From Chloroflexota bacterium (GTDB taxonomy: Bacteria; Chloroflexota; Anaerolineae; UBA1429), in contig JAIOAW010000008.1 in NCBI GenBank assembly GCA_019873625.1, forward strand, positions 25,863 through 89,862: a stretch of 64,000 bases of DNA. The letters run 5' to 3'. The notes beneath the pieces are model-generated. The model saw only the letters and a list, made by a program, of their open reading frames with translations. It made no database searches and was not told the origin of the DNA. This document shows positions 23,169 through 31,307 of this stretch, one piece after another; the stretch's first letter is position 1, and every line of letters starts with the position of its first letter. The position numbers were made by a program, and so were the translations under genes.

Positions 23169-25379
23169 ATGACCACGAGCAAGGTGGCCCTTTACAAGGG
23201 CCTGCCCACCCTCTTTCTAAACGACGAACCGCTTGCCCCCGTGGCGGCCTATGTGGGGCCGCACCATACGGGCACCTTCGCCCAGGCCGGCATCCAACTC
23301 TATACCTTTAGCGTGCGCGGCACGTGGTGGCTCGGCCCGGGCGAGTACGATTTCAGCGCGATAGACGCTTTTATTGCGGATTACGTCGCGCGCATCCCCG
23401 AGGGGTATTTTATGCCGCGCATTGACCTGGCCCGCCAAGGCCACCCCTGGTGGGGCGAACTCCACCCGGAGGAGATGGTCGTCCTCAGGAGCATTGAGAC
23501 GGGCGAACCCATTAGCCCCTATGACCCAGACCCCCGCGTGGTGGATTACCTCGGCCACGAGGTGCACCTCGAGGCGCTCAACTTGCACTCCTTCCATTCG
23601 GAGGTATGGCGGCGCGAGGCGGCCCAGGCCGTGTATGACCTCATCGCCCACTGCGAGGCGCAGCCCTATGCCGAGCGCCTCTGGGCCTGGCACCTGTGCG
23701 ACGGCCTCTTTTGCGAGTGGTTCCATTGGAACGAGTACAACTTTGCCGGGATGGCCGATTACTCGCCGGCGGCGGTGGCCGACTTTCGCCGCTGGCTGCG
23801 CGCCACCTACAAGAACGATCTAGCCGCCCTGCGCCGCGCCTGGGGCAAGCCCGACGTAACCTTTGAGAATGCGGAAATCCCCTTACCCCAAGAGCGCGCC
23901 AAGGCCTTCCATTATGACCTGTACCATCCCGTCATCAACCGCCCGACGATTGACTACCATCAGTGTATGAGCGACGCCACGGTGGATTGCATCCTGGCCG
24001 TGTGCCAGGCCGCCAAGCGCGCCCTGCCCCAGCCCAAGGTGACGTGCGTCTTTTACGGCTACCAGTTCAGCAATATGCCGCGCCCGCAGTTGAACGGCCA
24101 CTACGCCCTTCAGCGCCTCCTCGCCTCCGACGCGGTGGATATGATCGCCAGCCCCCACTGCTACGGCAACCGCGGCGAGGGCGGCTACCATGCCCCGCAA
24201 TCTCTGGCGGAGACCATTCGCCGCGCGGGCAAAATCCACTTTGACGAGATAGACTGCAAAACGGTGTGGACGCCCCCCACCGTCACCTGGAAGCGCCACA
24301 TCAGCCAGCCCACCACGGTCGAGGGCACCATCGAGATGCTCAAGAAGGATGCCGCCTACGCCATCGCTTCCGGCACGGCCCAGTGGTGGATGGATCTCAC
24401 CGACCAAGGCTGGTTTGACGCCCCCGAACTCGTGGAACCCCTGCGCAAACTGCGCGTCATCGCCGAGCGCGTGCGCGAGATGGAACCGAAATCCTTCGGC
24501 GAAATCGCCCTGGTGGTGAGCCAGCGGGCGATGATGTACCTGCCGCCGCGCGAGGGCCTGCATAACGCCGTGCAAAAGATGCTCCGCAACTGGCACCTGA
24601 GCCGCGTCGGCGCCCCGTTCGATCTACTCACCGTGGAAGAACTGACCCGGCCCGATGTGCCGCGTTACAAACTCTATATTATGGCGAACCTCTTTTACCT
24701 TTCGGAGCGCGAACGGGCCATCTTGGCGGATATCTTGCAGACGGGCCTGCGCAAAACGGCCCTCTGGATGTACGCCCCCGCGCTCCTCACCGATGCGGAT
24801 ACCAGCCTGGGGAGTATGGAATACCTCACGGGCCTGCGCTTCGGGGCCGAGGCGGTGGAGGCGGAACTCGATGTGGAGATCATTCGCAACGACCATCCCA
24901 TCACCCAGGGCCTGCCCATCGGGATGCGCTACGGCACAGGGGTGGATCGCGAGCAGTATCTCCTCCCGCCCAAGATCCAGTACCTCCCCGAGACCAAGAT
25001 GACGCTCCACTTTTACGTCCAAGAGGGGTGGGGAGAGACCTTGGGCCTCTCTTGCGCTACGGGCAAGCCGGGGTTGGTGGTGCGCGAACTAGGGGGGCTG
25101 CAATCCGTCTACAGCGCGGCGCCGGTGCTCTCTTGGCAGGTGTTGCGCAACATCGCCCAATATGCCGGCGTGCACCTCTACACGGAGGGCGGCCATATGG
25201 TGTGGGGGAACGACCGCTTCCTGGCCATCTACGCCCAGGGCGAGGGCGACCTGGTGGTGCGCTTCCCCAAGGCGGTGGATGTGGAAGATGCCTATGAGGA
25301 TCGCCTCCTTGGGCAAAAGGTAACGCGCCTTACCCTGCCTATGAAAAAGTGGGAGACGCGCCTCCTCATCCTCAAATGA
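23169..25379 (+). CDS. Glycoside hydrolase, GH42-like beta-galactosidase
   Basis: 736-aa glycosidase resembling GH42. The first 400 residues form a TIM barrel with a candidate acid/base Glu189 in HWNEYNFAGM and a candidate nucleophile Glu360 in HFDEIDCKT; WMDLTDQGWF comes near the barrel end. Residues about 430-640 look like the GH42 trimerisation (class I glutamine-amidotransferase-like) domain, and a small beta domain closes the chain (DVEDAYEDRLLGQKV). No signal peptide, so it is cytoplasmic and needs imported oligosaccharides. GGAGGAG precedes the ATG. It is bracketed by palindromic repeats. The catalytic residues are my assignment by motif only. Confidence 0.75.
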   Translation: MTTSKVALYKGLPTLFLNDEPLAPVAAYVGPHHTGTFAQAGIQLYTFSVRGTWWLGPGEYDFSAIDAFIADYVARIPEGYFMPRIDLARQGHPWWGELHPEEMVVLRSIETGEPISPYDPDPRVVDYLGHEVHLEALNLHSFHSEVWRREAAQAVYDLIAHCEAQPYAERLWAWHLCDGLFCEWFHWNEYNFAGMADYSPAAVADFRRWLRATYKNDLAALRRAWGKPDVTFENAEIPLPQERAKAFHYDLYHPVINRPTIDYHQCMSDATVDCILAVCQAAKRALPQPKVTCVFYGYQFSNMPRPQLNGHYALQRLLASDAVDMIASPHCYGNRGEGGYHAPQSLAETIRRAGKIHFDEIDCKTVWTPPTVTWKRHISQPTTVEGTIEMLKKDAAYAIASGTAQWWMDLTDQGWFDAPELVEPLRKLRVIAERVREMEPKSFGEIALVVSQRAMMYLPPREGLHNAVQKMLRNWHLSRVGAPFDLLTVEELTRPDVPRYKLYIMANLFYLSERERAILADILQTGLRKTALWMYAPALLTDADTSLGSMEYLTGLRFGAEAVEAELDVEIIRNDHPITQGLPIGMRYGTGVDREQYLLPPKIQYLPETKMTLHFYVQEGWGETLGLSCATGKPGLVVRELGGLQSVYSAAPVLSWQVLRNIAQYAGVHLYTEGGHMVWGNDRFLAIYAQGEGDLVVRFPKAVDVEDAYEDRLLGQKVTRLTLPMKKWETRLLILK

Positions 25380-25380
25380 A

Positions 25381-25502
25381 CGCGCCCCCCTCGTCCTGGC
25401 CCTCTCCCACTTGAGGTGGGAGAGGGAACGCCATACGGCAGGGGCCTTGCGCTCCGTTCCCCTCTCCCGCGCTGGCGCGGGAGAGGGCTGGGGTGAGGGC
25501 CG
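25381..25502 (+). repeat. Composite palindromic repeat, copy 2
   Basis: Starts 2 bp after the glycosidase stop. CCTCTCCCAC/GTGGGAGAGG hairpin, then AACGCCATACGGCAGG, then CCCTCTCCCGC/GCGGGAGAGGG and the end GGGTGAGGGC. It has the same order and orientation as copy 3 at 27191-27329. Confidence 0.82.
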
Positions 25503-25555
25503 AGTGCGGAAGCACATTACCCTCTCCTCCGCCCTGATCGCCTACCTTCCAAAAA

Positions 25556-25593
25556 CGGCTCCCCGCGCAGTGGGCGCGCTGCGCGGGGAGCCG
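25556..25593 (-). terminator. Strong intrinsic terminator of the B12 radical-SAM gene
   Basis: Perfect 15-bp stem (25556-25570 with 25579-25593) and an 8-nt loop; on the minus strand it is followed by TTTTT. It lies 24 bp downstream of the stop at 25617. Confidence 0.9.
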
Positions 25594-25616
25594 AGATGGA
25601 GAGGAGAGACATGCCC

Positions 25617-27110
25617 TTAATCGCTGGTAGAGCCTACATAGAGCTCGCAGATGCGGCGGAAGTGGAAGCCGTAGATGGCAAACGTCACCGCATCGGGGAA
25701 GAGGCGCGGGCGGCGTAGAAGCGTCCACAACAAAAGGCGCCAATACTCAATGCGTTCCTTGCCGCGTATCCCCAAGGCCACGATGGAACGCAAAAAGGCC
25801 AGGAAGTAATCCCACGTGAGGTGCGGCCGCACATAGTGTGCCTTGCGGTATTCGCGCAAGAAGGCGCGCACGCGTTCATAGTAGGCCTTGGGCGAGTAGA
25901 TGGTCATCAAAATGCGCCGATAGCCCTCGTGCAGGATTTGGGGGTCCATCTTGGGCAAAAAGTTCATCGTGTTATCCGTGTTATTCCCGGTAAAGCGCTT
26001 GAGAAGGCGCCCCTCTTGCTTGAGCCGCTCGTAAAGGCGCGTGCCATAGGGCGCTTGCAAAAGGCCCACCATCGCCGTGACGATGCCGCTCTTTTGGATA
26101 AACTCGATTTGCCGCTGGAAGATGGAGGGCGTGTCGCTATCGAACCCCACGATGAACCCGCCCTGCACCTCTAGGCCGGCGTGCTGCATCGCCTTGACGG
26201 CGGAAAGGAGGTCGCGCCCTTTGTTCTGCACCTTGTTGCATTCGGCGAGGCTGTTCTCATCGGGCGTCTCGATCCCCACAAAGACCTTGTCAAACCCCGC
26301 CCGCACCATCAGGTCCATCAATTCGGGGTCATCGGCCAGGTTGACGGAGACCTCCGTCTGAAAGCCCATCCCGCGTTTGCCCTGCCGCCAGGCGATGAGC
26401 GCAGGGAGCACTTCGCGCTTGAGGATGACCTTGTTGCCGATAAAGTTGTCATCCACGAAAAAGACGCCCCCCCTCCAACCGCGCTGGTAGAGCGCGTCGA
26501 GTTCGGCCACGATCTGCGCGGCCGTTTTCGTGCGCATCTTGCGGCCGAGCATCGCCGTGATGTTGCAGAAATCGCAGTTGAAGGGACAGCCGCGCGAAAA
26601 CTGCACGCACATCGAGGAATATTGGCGAAAGTCCACTAAATCCCACATCGGCATAGGGGAGGAGGCCATATCGGCGAACCCCTCGGCCTGATACACGCGG
26701 CGGGCCTGGCCGCGCTCGAGATCCGCCAAGAAGGGCGGGAGCGAGAGTTCCCCCTCGCCGAGCACGAAATGGTCCACCTGGGGGAAATCCTCCCACTCGG
26801 CCAGGAAGAGCGGCCCGCCGGCCACTACCTTCAATCCCTTTTCCTTACAGCGGGCGATGACCTGCCGCGTGCTCTCGCGTTGGGCCACCATCGCGCTCAC
26901 CAGGGCGATATCGGCCCAGGCCAGGTCTTTATCCGTCAAGTGGGTGACGTTCATATCCACCAGGCGCTTTTCCCAAGAGGCGGGCAAGAGCGAGGCTACC
27001 GTGAGCAGCCCCAGCGGCGGGAAGGAGGCCTTCTTGCGGATGAAGGGCAGGGCGTGTTTGAAACTCCAAAACGTATCTGGGAACTCGGGGTAAATCAGCA
27101 AAGCGCGCAT
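25617..27110 (-). CDS. B12-binding radical-SAM protein with DUF4070-like tail
   Basis: 497-aa cobalamin-dependent radical-SAM enzyme. The N-terminal third is a B12-binding Rossmann domain (YPEFPDTFWSFKHALPF to about 140, without a base-off DxHxxG motif that I can see); the radical-SAM domain has the cluster motif SRGCPFNCDFCNI (C-x3-C-x2-C) and FVDDNFIGNK; the C-terminus (about 390-497, TIYSPKAYYERVRAFLREYR) looks like DUF4070, as in HpnR-type methylases. The substrate is unknown; C-methylation of a lipid or peptide is possible. The ATG at 27110 has AAGGAG upstream. It sits alone between repeat copies 2 and 3. Confidence 0.85.
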   Translation of the reverse strand: MRALLIYPEFPDTFWSFKHALPFIRKKASFPPLGLLTVASLLPASWEKRLVDMNVTHLTDKDLAWADIALVSAMVAQRESTRQVIARCKEKGLKVVAGGPLFLAEWEDFPQVDHFVLGEGELSLPPFLADLERGQARRVYQAEGFADMASSPMPMWDLVDFRQYSSMCVQFSRGCPFNCDFCNITAMLGRKMRTKTAAQIVAELDALYQRGWRGGVFFVDDNFIGNKVILKREVLPALIAWRQGKRGMGFQTEVSVNLADDPELMDLMVRAGFDKVFVGIETPDENSLAECNKVQNKGRDLLSAVKAMQHAGLEVQGGFIVGFDSDTPSIFQRQIEFIQKSGIVTAMVGLLQAPYGTRLYERLKQEGRLLKRFTGNNTDNTMNFLPKMDPQILHEGYRRILMTIYSPKAYYERVRAFLREYRKAHYVRPHLTWDYFLAFLRSIVALGIRGKERIEYWRLLLWTLLRRPRLFPDAVTFAIYGFHFRRICELYVGSTSD

Positions 27111-27190
27111 CGCACCACTCCTTGTGAGCAAACAATTCACCCTCTATGACACGCCGGCGCACAAAAGGTTGCACCGAGAGGGAATTTTGG

Positions 27191-27329
27191 GGCGCGAGGA
27201 TGGAGCCTCGCGCCCCCCTCACCCTGACCCTCTCCCACCTAACGTGGGAGAGGGAACGCCACACGGCAGGGGCCTCGCGCTCTCGTCCCCTCTCCCGCTC
27301 CAGCGGGAGAGGGCTAGGGTGAGGGCCGG
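27191..27329 (+). repeat. Composite palindromic repeat, copy 3
   Basis: GCGCGAGG/CCTCGCGC hairpin (27191-27212), then CCCTCTCCCAC/GTGGGAGAGGG with AACGCCACACGGCAGG, then CCTCTCCCGCT/AGCGGGAGAGG and GGGTGAGGGCC. It repeats copy 2 almost element for element and in the same orientation. It ends about 50 bp before the promoter of the terminase cassette. Confidence 0.82.
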
Positions 27330-27380
27330 TGTGTATGGGGGGCGGGTATCTGCGAATTTTCACTTTTGTGAACAAAACCC

Positions 27381-27409
27381 TTGCGTTCCGGGGCGAATTC
27401 TGCTATGAT
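27381..27409 (+). promoter_or_regulatory. Promoter of the terminase/sigma cassette
   Basis: TTGCGT (27381-27386), 17-bp spacer, TATGAT (27404-27409) on the plus strand. The expected start site falls at about 27416, inside the LexA-type box. Confidence 0.72.
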
Positions 27410-27414
27410 GGGAA

Positions 27415-27430
27415 TAGAACAAATGTTCTA
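27415..27430. promoter_or_regulatory. LexA/DinR-type SOS box
   Basis: TAGAACAAATGTTCTA: perfect 7-bp arms around AA, containing the Gram-positive-type LexA core GAAC-N4-GTTC (27417-27428). It starts 5 bp after the -10 box, so a bound repressor would block initiation. The next gene starts 26 bp later. Confidence 0.75.
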
Positions 27431-27456
27431 ATCTCGCTCAAAGGAGAGATACCCCT

Positions 27457-27939
27457 ATGCCCCGGAACCCCGCCAAACGCCGCTGCACCTTCCCCGGCTG
27501 CCGCGCCTGGGCGCGGCGCGGGTCCGATTGGTGCGCCTCGCATGAGCGGTCTCGCGCCCTGCAAGAGGGCGCGGACCTCGTGCTCCCGCTCCTGCGCGCC
27601 CTGGCCCACAAGGAAAGCACTCCACCCCCTCTCGATGACGACCTCGCCCTCATCGAAGAGGAGTTGAAGCGCCTGTTTGAGGCGCGCCAGCAGTTCCTGG
27701 CCTGGGTGGCCAAGGCCCGCGAGGAAAATGATCGCGTAACGCCCACCCAATTCTTGCGCGCCTGGAACGACTCCACGGCGCGGGTCATCCAACTCTTGCG
27801 GGCGCGGCGAGACCTGACGGGCGGCGGTTCAGCGGAGGATGGCCTGTTCAACGCCGTGTATGACGCCTTGGAAGCCCTCCTCCCCAAGGAGAGCGTGCCA
27901 GAAGGAGGCAGCGATGCCCACACGACCGCTGCCCAATAA
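27457..27939 (+). CDS. Zinc-knuckle small protein, terminase-small-subunit candidate
   Basis: 160-aa protein, first of the cassette, with AAAGGAGAG ahead of the ATG. The N-terminus CTFPGCRAWARRGSDWCASH has Cys10, Cys15, Cys26 and His29 (C-x4-C-x10-C-x2-H), a zinc knuckle also found in small phage proteins encoded just before large terminases. Residues 40-150 are helical and charged (LALIEEELKRLFEARQQFL). Its 3' end overlaps the terminase gene by 26 bp, so translation is coupled. DNA recognition for packaging is a fair guess from position; no clear homologue can be named. Confidence 0.6.
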   Translation: MPRNPAKRRCTFPGCRAWARRGSDWCASHERSRALQEGADLVLPLLRALAHKESTPPPLDDDLALIEEELKRLFEARQQFLAWVAKAREENDRVTPTQFLRAWNDSTARVIQLLRARRDLTGGGSAEDGLFNAVYDALEALLPKESVPEGGSDAHTTAAQ

Positions 27940-29410
27940 CGGCCGACGGCGCGCCTTGGTGGAGGCGATGTCCACCATCGAGGCCTTCAGCCGGCAGGTG
28001 CTCCGTCGCCCTCTGCGTGCCTACCAACTCGAGCCGGCCCGCGCCATCGTCGAATCCGTCCTGCGTGGGGAGGGGCTGCTCTTTGCCGTAATGATGCCCC
28101 GCCAGGCCGGCAAGAACGAGACCTCCGCCCAAATCGAGGCGATGCTCCTCAACCTCTACCGGCGCAAGGGGGGCTATCTCGTCAAGGCGGCGCCCACCTT
28201 TCGGCCCCAGGCCCTCAACAGCCTTCAGCGGCTGGAATCTCTCTTGGAATCGAGCGCCCTGGGCGCGCCCCAGCGCGAGGAGGGGTACATCCTGCGCGTG
28301 GGGCGGGCGCGGGCCGTCTTCCTTTCGGGCGCGCCGGGGGCGAACGTGGTGGGCGCCACGGCGAACATCCTCTTGGAGGGGGATGAGGCGCAGGATCTCG
28401 ACGCCGAGGTATGGAACAAGGCCTTCCGCCCTATGGCCGCCTCGACGAACGCCACCACCGTCCTTTGGGGCACCGCCTGGACGCGCACCACCCTCCTCGC
28501 GCAGACCATCCGCGCCCTGCGCCACCTGGAGGCGCAGGATGGCCGGCGACGGGTGTTCATCATCCCCTGGGAGCGCGTGGCGGCTGAGGTGCCCGCCTAC
28601 GGCACCTATGTGCGCGGCGAGATCGCCCGCCTCGGGCGCGAGCACCCGCTCATCCGCACGCAGTACCTACTGGAGGAGATCGAGGCCGAAAGCGGGATGT
28701 TCCCGCCCGCCACGCGGCGGCTTATGGAGGGGACGCATCCTCGCCAGCACGCCCCACGGCCCGGCGGGCGTTACGCCCTTCTCGTGGATGTGGCCGGCGG
28801 CGCCGAAGAGGGGACCTTTTTTCGCGGCGAGGCCTTACGCGCCGCGCAACCCCGCAAAGATTCCACGGCCCTGACCGTGGTGGAGATCGTGCCCACCGCT
28901 GGCCTGCCGCGTTACCACGTGGTGGATCGCGCCGCGTGGACGGGCGCCCCCCAGGAGGAGTTGTGCGGAGCGCTCGTGCGCCTGGCCGAGCATTGGGGAG
29001 CAGAACGCCTCATCATAGACGCCACCGGTCTGGGTGCGCCTTTGGCGCACGCCTTGGCGCGCTACCTTGGGGGGCGCGTGCGGCCCTTTACCTTCACGGC
29101 GCCTTCAAAGAGCGCCCTAGGGTGGGCCTTCTTGGGCTTGTGCAACGCGGGGCGCTTTCGAGATCACGCCCCCGAGCCGGAACCGGCAAAGGATGGCACG
29201 CGCGCCCAATTCTGGCGTGAGGTGGCCGCCGCCGAGTTCGAGGTGCTGGATGGCCCCCAGCGCCTGATGCGTTGGGGCGTGAGCGACCCGGCCCTCCACG
29301 ATGATTTTCTGATGTCGGCCGCTCTGTGCGCCCTTTTGGAAGAGGAAGCGGCCGGGCCGGCCCAACCCTCGCTCGTCATCGAGGCAGGGGACCCCTTGCA
29401 AGGGGCCTAG
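27914..29410 (+). CDS. Phage-type large terminase (TerL-like)
   Basis: 498-aa terminase-like protein. ATPase half: adenine/Q-type RAYQLEPAR, P-loop-like VMMPRQAGKNE (residues 59-69), Walker B ILLEGDEAQDL near 150, and a coupling-motif region VLWGTAWTRTTLL. Nuclease half (RNase H fold): LLVDVAGG, then LIIDATGLGAPLAHAL and a final HDDFLMSAAL, giving three acidic metal positions. The ATG at 27914 has GAAGGAGG just upstream; the longer frame upstream only shadows the previous gene. Length and order match functional phage TerL, so it seems intact rather than decayed. No portal, protease or capsid gene follows. Confidence 0.82.
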   Translation: MPTRPLPNNGRRRALVEAMSTIEAFSRQVLRRPLRAYQLEPARAIVESVLRGEGLLFAVMMPRQAGKNETSAQIEAMLLNLYRRKGGYLVKAAPTFRPQALNSLQRLESLLESSALGAPQREEGYILRVGRARAVFLSGAPGANVVGATANILLEGDEAQDLDAEVWNKAFRPMAASTNATTVLWGTAWTRTTLLAQTIRALRHLEAQDGRRRVFIIPWERVAAEVPAYGTYVRGEIARLGREHPLIRTQYLLEEIEAESGMFPPATRRLMEGTHPRQHAPRPGGRYALLVDVAGGAEEGTFFRGEALRAAQPRKDSTALTVVEIVPTAGLPRYHVVDRAAWTGAPQEELCGALVRLAEHWGAERLIIDATGLGAPLAHALARYLGGRVRPFTFTAPSKSALGWAFLGLCNAGRFRDHAPEPEPAKDGTRAQFWREVAAAEFEVLDGPQRLMRWGVSDPALHDDFLMSAALCALLEEEAAGPAQPSLVIEAGDPLQGA

Positions 29411-29423
29411 GAGGAAGGATGTT

Positions 29424-30050
29424 ATGGATGGATCGCTCTCCGAAGGAGAACTCGTCGCCCTCTGGCAGGTGGCCTGGGAGATGGCCCGCCGCCTCTGCGC
29501 GGGCACGCTGGCGCGCCTAGCGCGGGGCGAGGGCGGGTTCTATGAGGCAGAGGATTTCTATCAAGACCTCTTTATCGAGTTCTGGCGGCTGGCGCGCGTG
29601 TGGCGGCGGCACGATGGCTCCGCCGAGGCCCTCTGGCGCGCCTGGCGCCGCCGGTTATGGGGCGGGGGCCGGCGCATTTTGCGGAGGGCGCCCCAACGCC
29701 TTTGGCATAACCCCGAATACCCCATCAACCCCCTGGAGATGGCCTTGGCTGGGCCGGGAGATGGCGAAAGGGAGCCATCTATCGCCAATATCCCCGCCTT
29801 AGAGGCCCTCACCCAGCCGGAGGATGCCGAAACGGCCCAAGCGCGAAGCGCCGATCTCCAAGCGTTAGAAGAGGCCCTCTGGGCGCTCCGCCCCGCCCAA
29901 CGGCAAATCCTCTATATGGCCGCCGTGCTCGAGACCTCCCCTAGCGAGGTCGCTCAGATGCTGCACCTCGGCAATGCCAAGGAGGTCTATCAGCACTTGT
30001 ACCGCGCGCGGCGCGCTCTGCGCCGCCATCTCTCCAAGGAGGCCCCATGA
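29424..30050 (+). CDS. ECF-like sigma factor of the terminase cassette
   Basis: 208-aa protein with a sigma-like plan: a region-2-like block (EAEDFYQDLFIEFWRLARVW, about 37-56, then a very Arg/Trp-rich helix) and a clear region 4 (LRPAQRQILYMAAVLETSPS, EVAQMLHLGNAKEVYQHLYR, about 150-200). Between them is a longer linker than in most ECF factors. GAGGAAGG precedes the ATG, 13 bp after terL. It overlaps the next gene by 4 bp. It may transcribe a target outside this cassette or act as a phage-type late-gene regulator; DNA-binding activity is inferred. Confidence 0.72.
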   Translation: MDGSLSEGELVALWQVAWEMARRLCAGTLARLARGEGGFYEAEDFYQDLFIEFWRLARVWRRHDGSAEALWRAWRRRLWGGGRRILRRAPQRLWHNPEYPINPLEMALAGPGDGEREPSIANIPALEALTQPEDAETAQARSADLQALEEALWALRPAQRQILYMAAVLETSPSEVAQMLHLGNAKEVYQHLYRARRALRRHLSKEAP

Positions 30051-30286
30051 CTCCTCCCGAAGAACGGCTGGAACGCCTGAGTCGCCGCCTCGAACGGGAA
30101 AATGCCCTGTTCCTCAGCCTCCTGGGGCGGGGCTGCACCGTCGAAGAGGCCGAAAGGGCCTTGCGGGCCTGCGAGATGTGGATTCTCTGGGGCCTGCGGC
30201 CGCCCCAGGCGATGCTCAAGGGGGCTTGGCGAGGGGCTGCTTTGCGCTATAATCTCCCCCAGCCGGCCCCGGCCGGCCATTTTTGA
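30047..30286 (+). CDS. Small protein of unknown function, last gene of the cassette
   Basis: 79-aa protein overlapping the sigma-like gene by 4 bp (ATGA). It starts with a charged helix ([20 protein letters not shown]), then [20 protein letters not shown] and a basic tail. No family recognised; the size and coupling would suit a partner or inhibitor of the sigma-like protein. Its last codons run through a terminator hairpin and its frame contains a TATAAT-type promoter for the next operon. Confidence 0.6.
   Translation: MTPPEERLERLSRRLERENALFLSLLGRGCTVEEAERALRACEMWILWGLRPPQAMLKGAWRGAALRYNLPQPAPAGHF
30226..30253 (+). promoter_or_regulatory. Promoter candidate for the uronate operon
   Basis: TTGGCG (30226-30231), 16-bp spacer, perfect TATAAT (30248-30253). 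It lies inside the preceding small gene, and its start site would fall just before the terminator hairpin at 30262. Confidence 0.6.
30262..30284 (+). terminator. Intrinsic terminator at the cassette end
   Basis: GCCGGCC (30262-30268) and GGCCGGC (30271-30277), then CATTTTT. It overlaps the last codons of the 79-aa gene. Because a TATAAT promoter lies just upstream, it could also act as an attenuator for the uronate genes. Confidence 0.72.
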
Positions 30287-30323
30287 GGGCGACCGGAACG
30301 CCCCAACAGAAAGGATTCTGCCG

Positions 30324-31307
30324 ATGATCCAGATTGCCGAAGTTCTGCCGCCGCAACCCTCTCCCTTGTGGCGTATGGTCAAGCAGTGCGGCGTAGACCA
30401 CGTGGTGGGAGTGATGGATTTCAGCCGTGGGCTGGACGTGCCCAAAGAGGAACTCCCCTGGGCCTTTATGCCCCTCCTGCGCCTCAAGACGGCCTATGAG
30501 GATTTCGGCTTTACGTTCGCCGTGCTGGAGAGCCGCCCGCCCCTCACCAAGGCCAAACTTGGCCTGCCCGGGCGCGATGAGGAAATCGAGCACGTCATCA
30601 CGCTCATCCGCAATTTGGGGAGGTTGGGAATCCCTTGCTGGTGCTACGAGTGGATGCCCGTCCTGAACTGGACGCGCACCTCCACCACGGTGCCCACGCG
30701 CGGCGGGGCGCTCGCCACAGCCTTTGATAATGACCTGATGCGCCGCGCGCCCCTCACGGAATACGGCGTGGTGCCCGAAGAGCGCCTGTGGGAGACGCTG
30801 GAGTATTTTCTCAAGGCCGTCATCCCCGTGGCCGAGGAAGCGGGCGTGAAACTCGCCATGCACCCCGATGACCCGCCCCTTTCGCCCATCCGCGGCCTGG
30901 GGCGTATTATGCGCAGCATCGAGAACTTTCAGCGCCTCCTCGACCTTTACCCCAGCCCTATGAACGGCATCGCGCTCTGCCAGGGCAACTTTACCTTGAT
31001 GACGGACGATCTACCGGGGGCCATCCGCCATTTTGGCCAGCAAGGCAAGATCTTTTTCGTCCACTTTCGCGATGTGCGCGGCACCCCCGAAAAGTTCGTC
31101 GAGACCTTCCACGACGATGGCCAGACGGATATGGTCGAGTGTATGCGCGCCTACCGCGATATCGGGTTCGAGGGCGTCCTGCGGCCGGATCACGTCCCCA
31201 CGATGGAGGGGGATTCGAACGACCGGCCGGGCTATTCCTCCATCGGGCGGCTGTTCGCCATCGGCTATGTGAAGGGCCTGCGCGAGGCGGTGTATCGGGA
31301 GAAATGA
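30324..31307 (+). CDS. uxuA: Mannonate dehydratase
   Basis: TIM-barrel enzyme of 327 aa of the UxuA family, converting D-mannonate to 2-keto-3-deoxygluconate in uronate breakdown. Motifs: [16 protein letters not shown], a metal-site stretch [28 protein letters not shown], and [24 protein letters not shown] is split across the barrel end with [11 protein letters not shown] after it. It is shorter than enterobacterial UxuA (about 394 aa) but fits the shorter Gram-positive and archaeal forms. The ATG at 30324 follows AAAGGA. It overlaps the next gene by 4 bp. Confidence 0.88.
   Translation: MIQIAEVLPPQPSPLWRMVKQCGVDHVVGVMDFSRGLDVPKEELPWAFMPLLRLKTAYEDFGFTFAVLESRPPLTKAKLGLPGRDEEIEHVITLIRNLGRLGIPCWCYEWMPVLNWTRTSTTVPTRGGALATAFDNDLMRRAPLTEYGVVPEERLWETLEYFLKAVIPVAEEAGVKLAMHPDDPPLSPIRGLGRIMRSIENFQRLLDLYPSPMNGIALCQGNFTLMTDDLPGAIRHFGQQGKIFFVHFRDVRGTPEKFVETFHDDGQTDMVECMRAYRDIGFEGVLRPDHVPTMEGDSNDRPGYSSIGRLFAIGYVKGLREAVYREK

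Noticed and set aside
25381..25502. Repeat hairpins read as ordinary terminators of the glycosidase gene
   Set aside because: The same arrangement recurs at unrelated sites with shared non-hairpin tags and lacks T-runs, so it is a dispersed repeat first; incidental termination remains possible.
27839..27913. Longer terminase start 25 codons upstream
   Set aside because: The extra residues are a shadow of the preceding gene, and a strong ribosome site sits directly before the ATG at 27914.
31139..31303. Longer start for the GH105-like protein overlapping uxuA
   Set aside because: It would put 55 residues of shadow sequence before a clear signal peptide; the ATG overlapping the uxuA stop is preferred.
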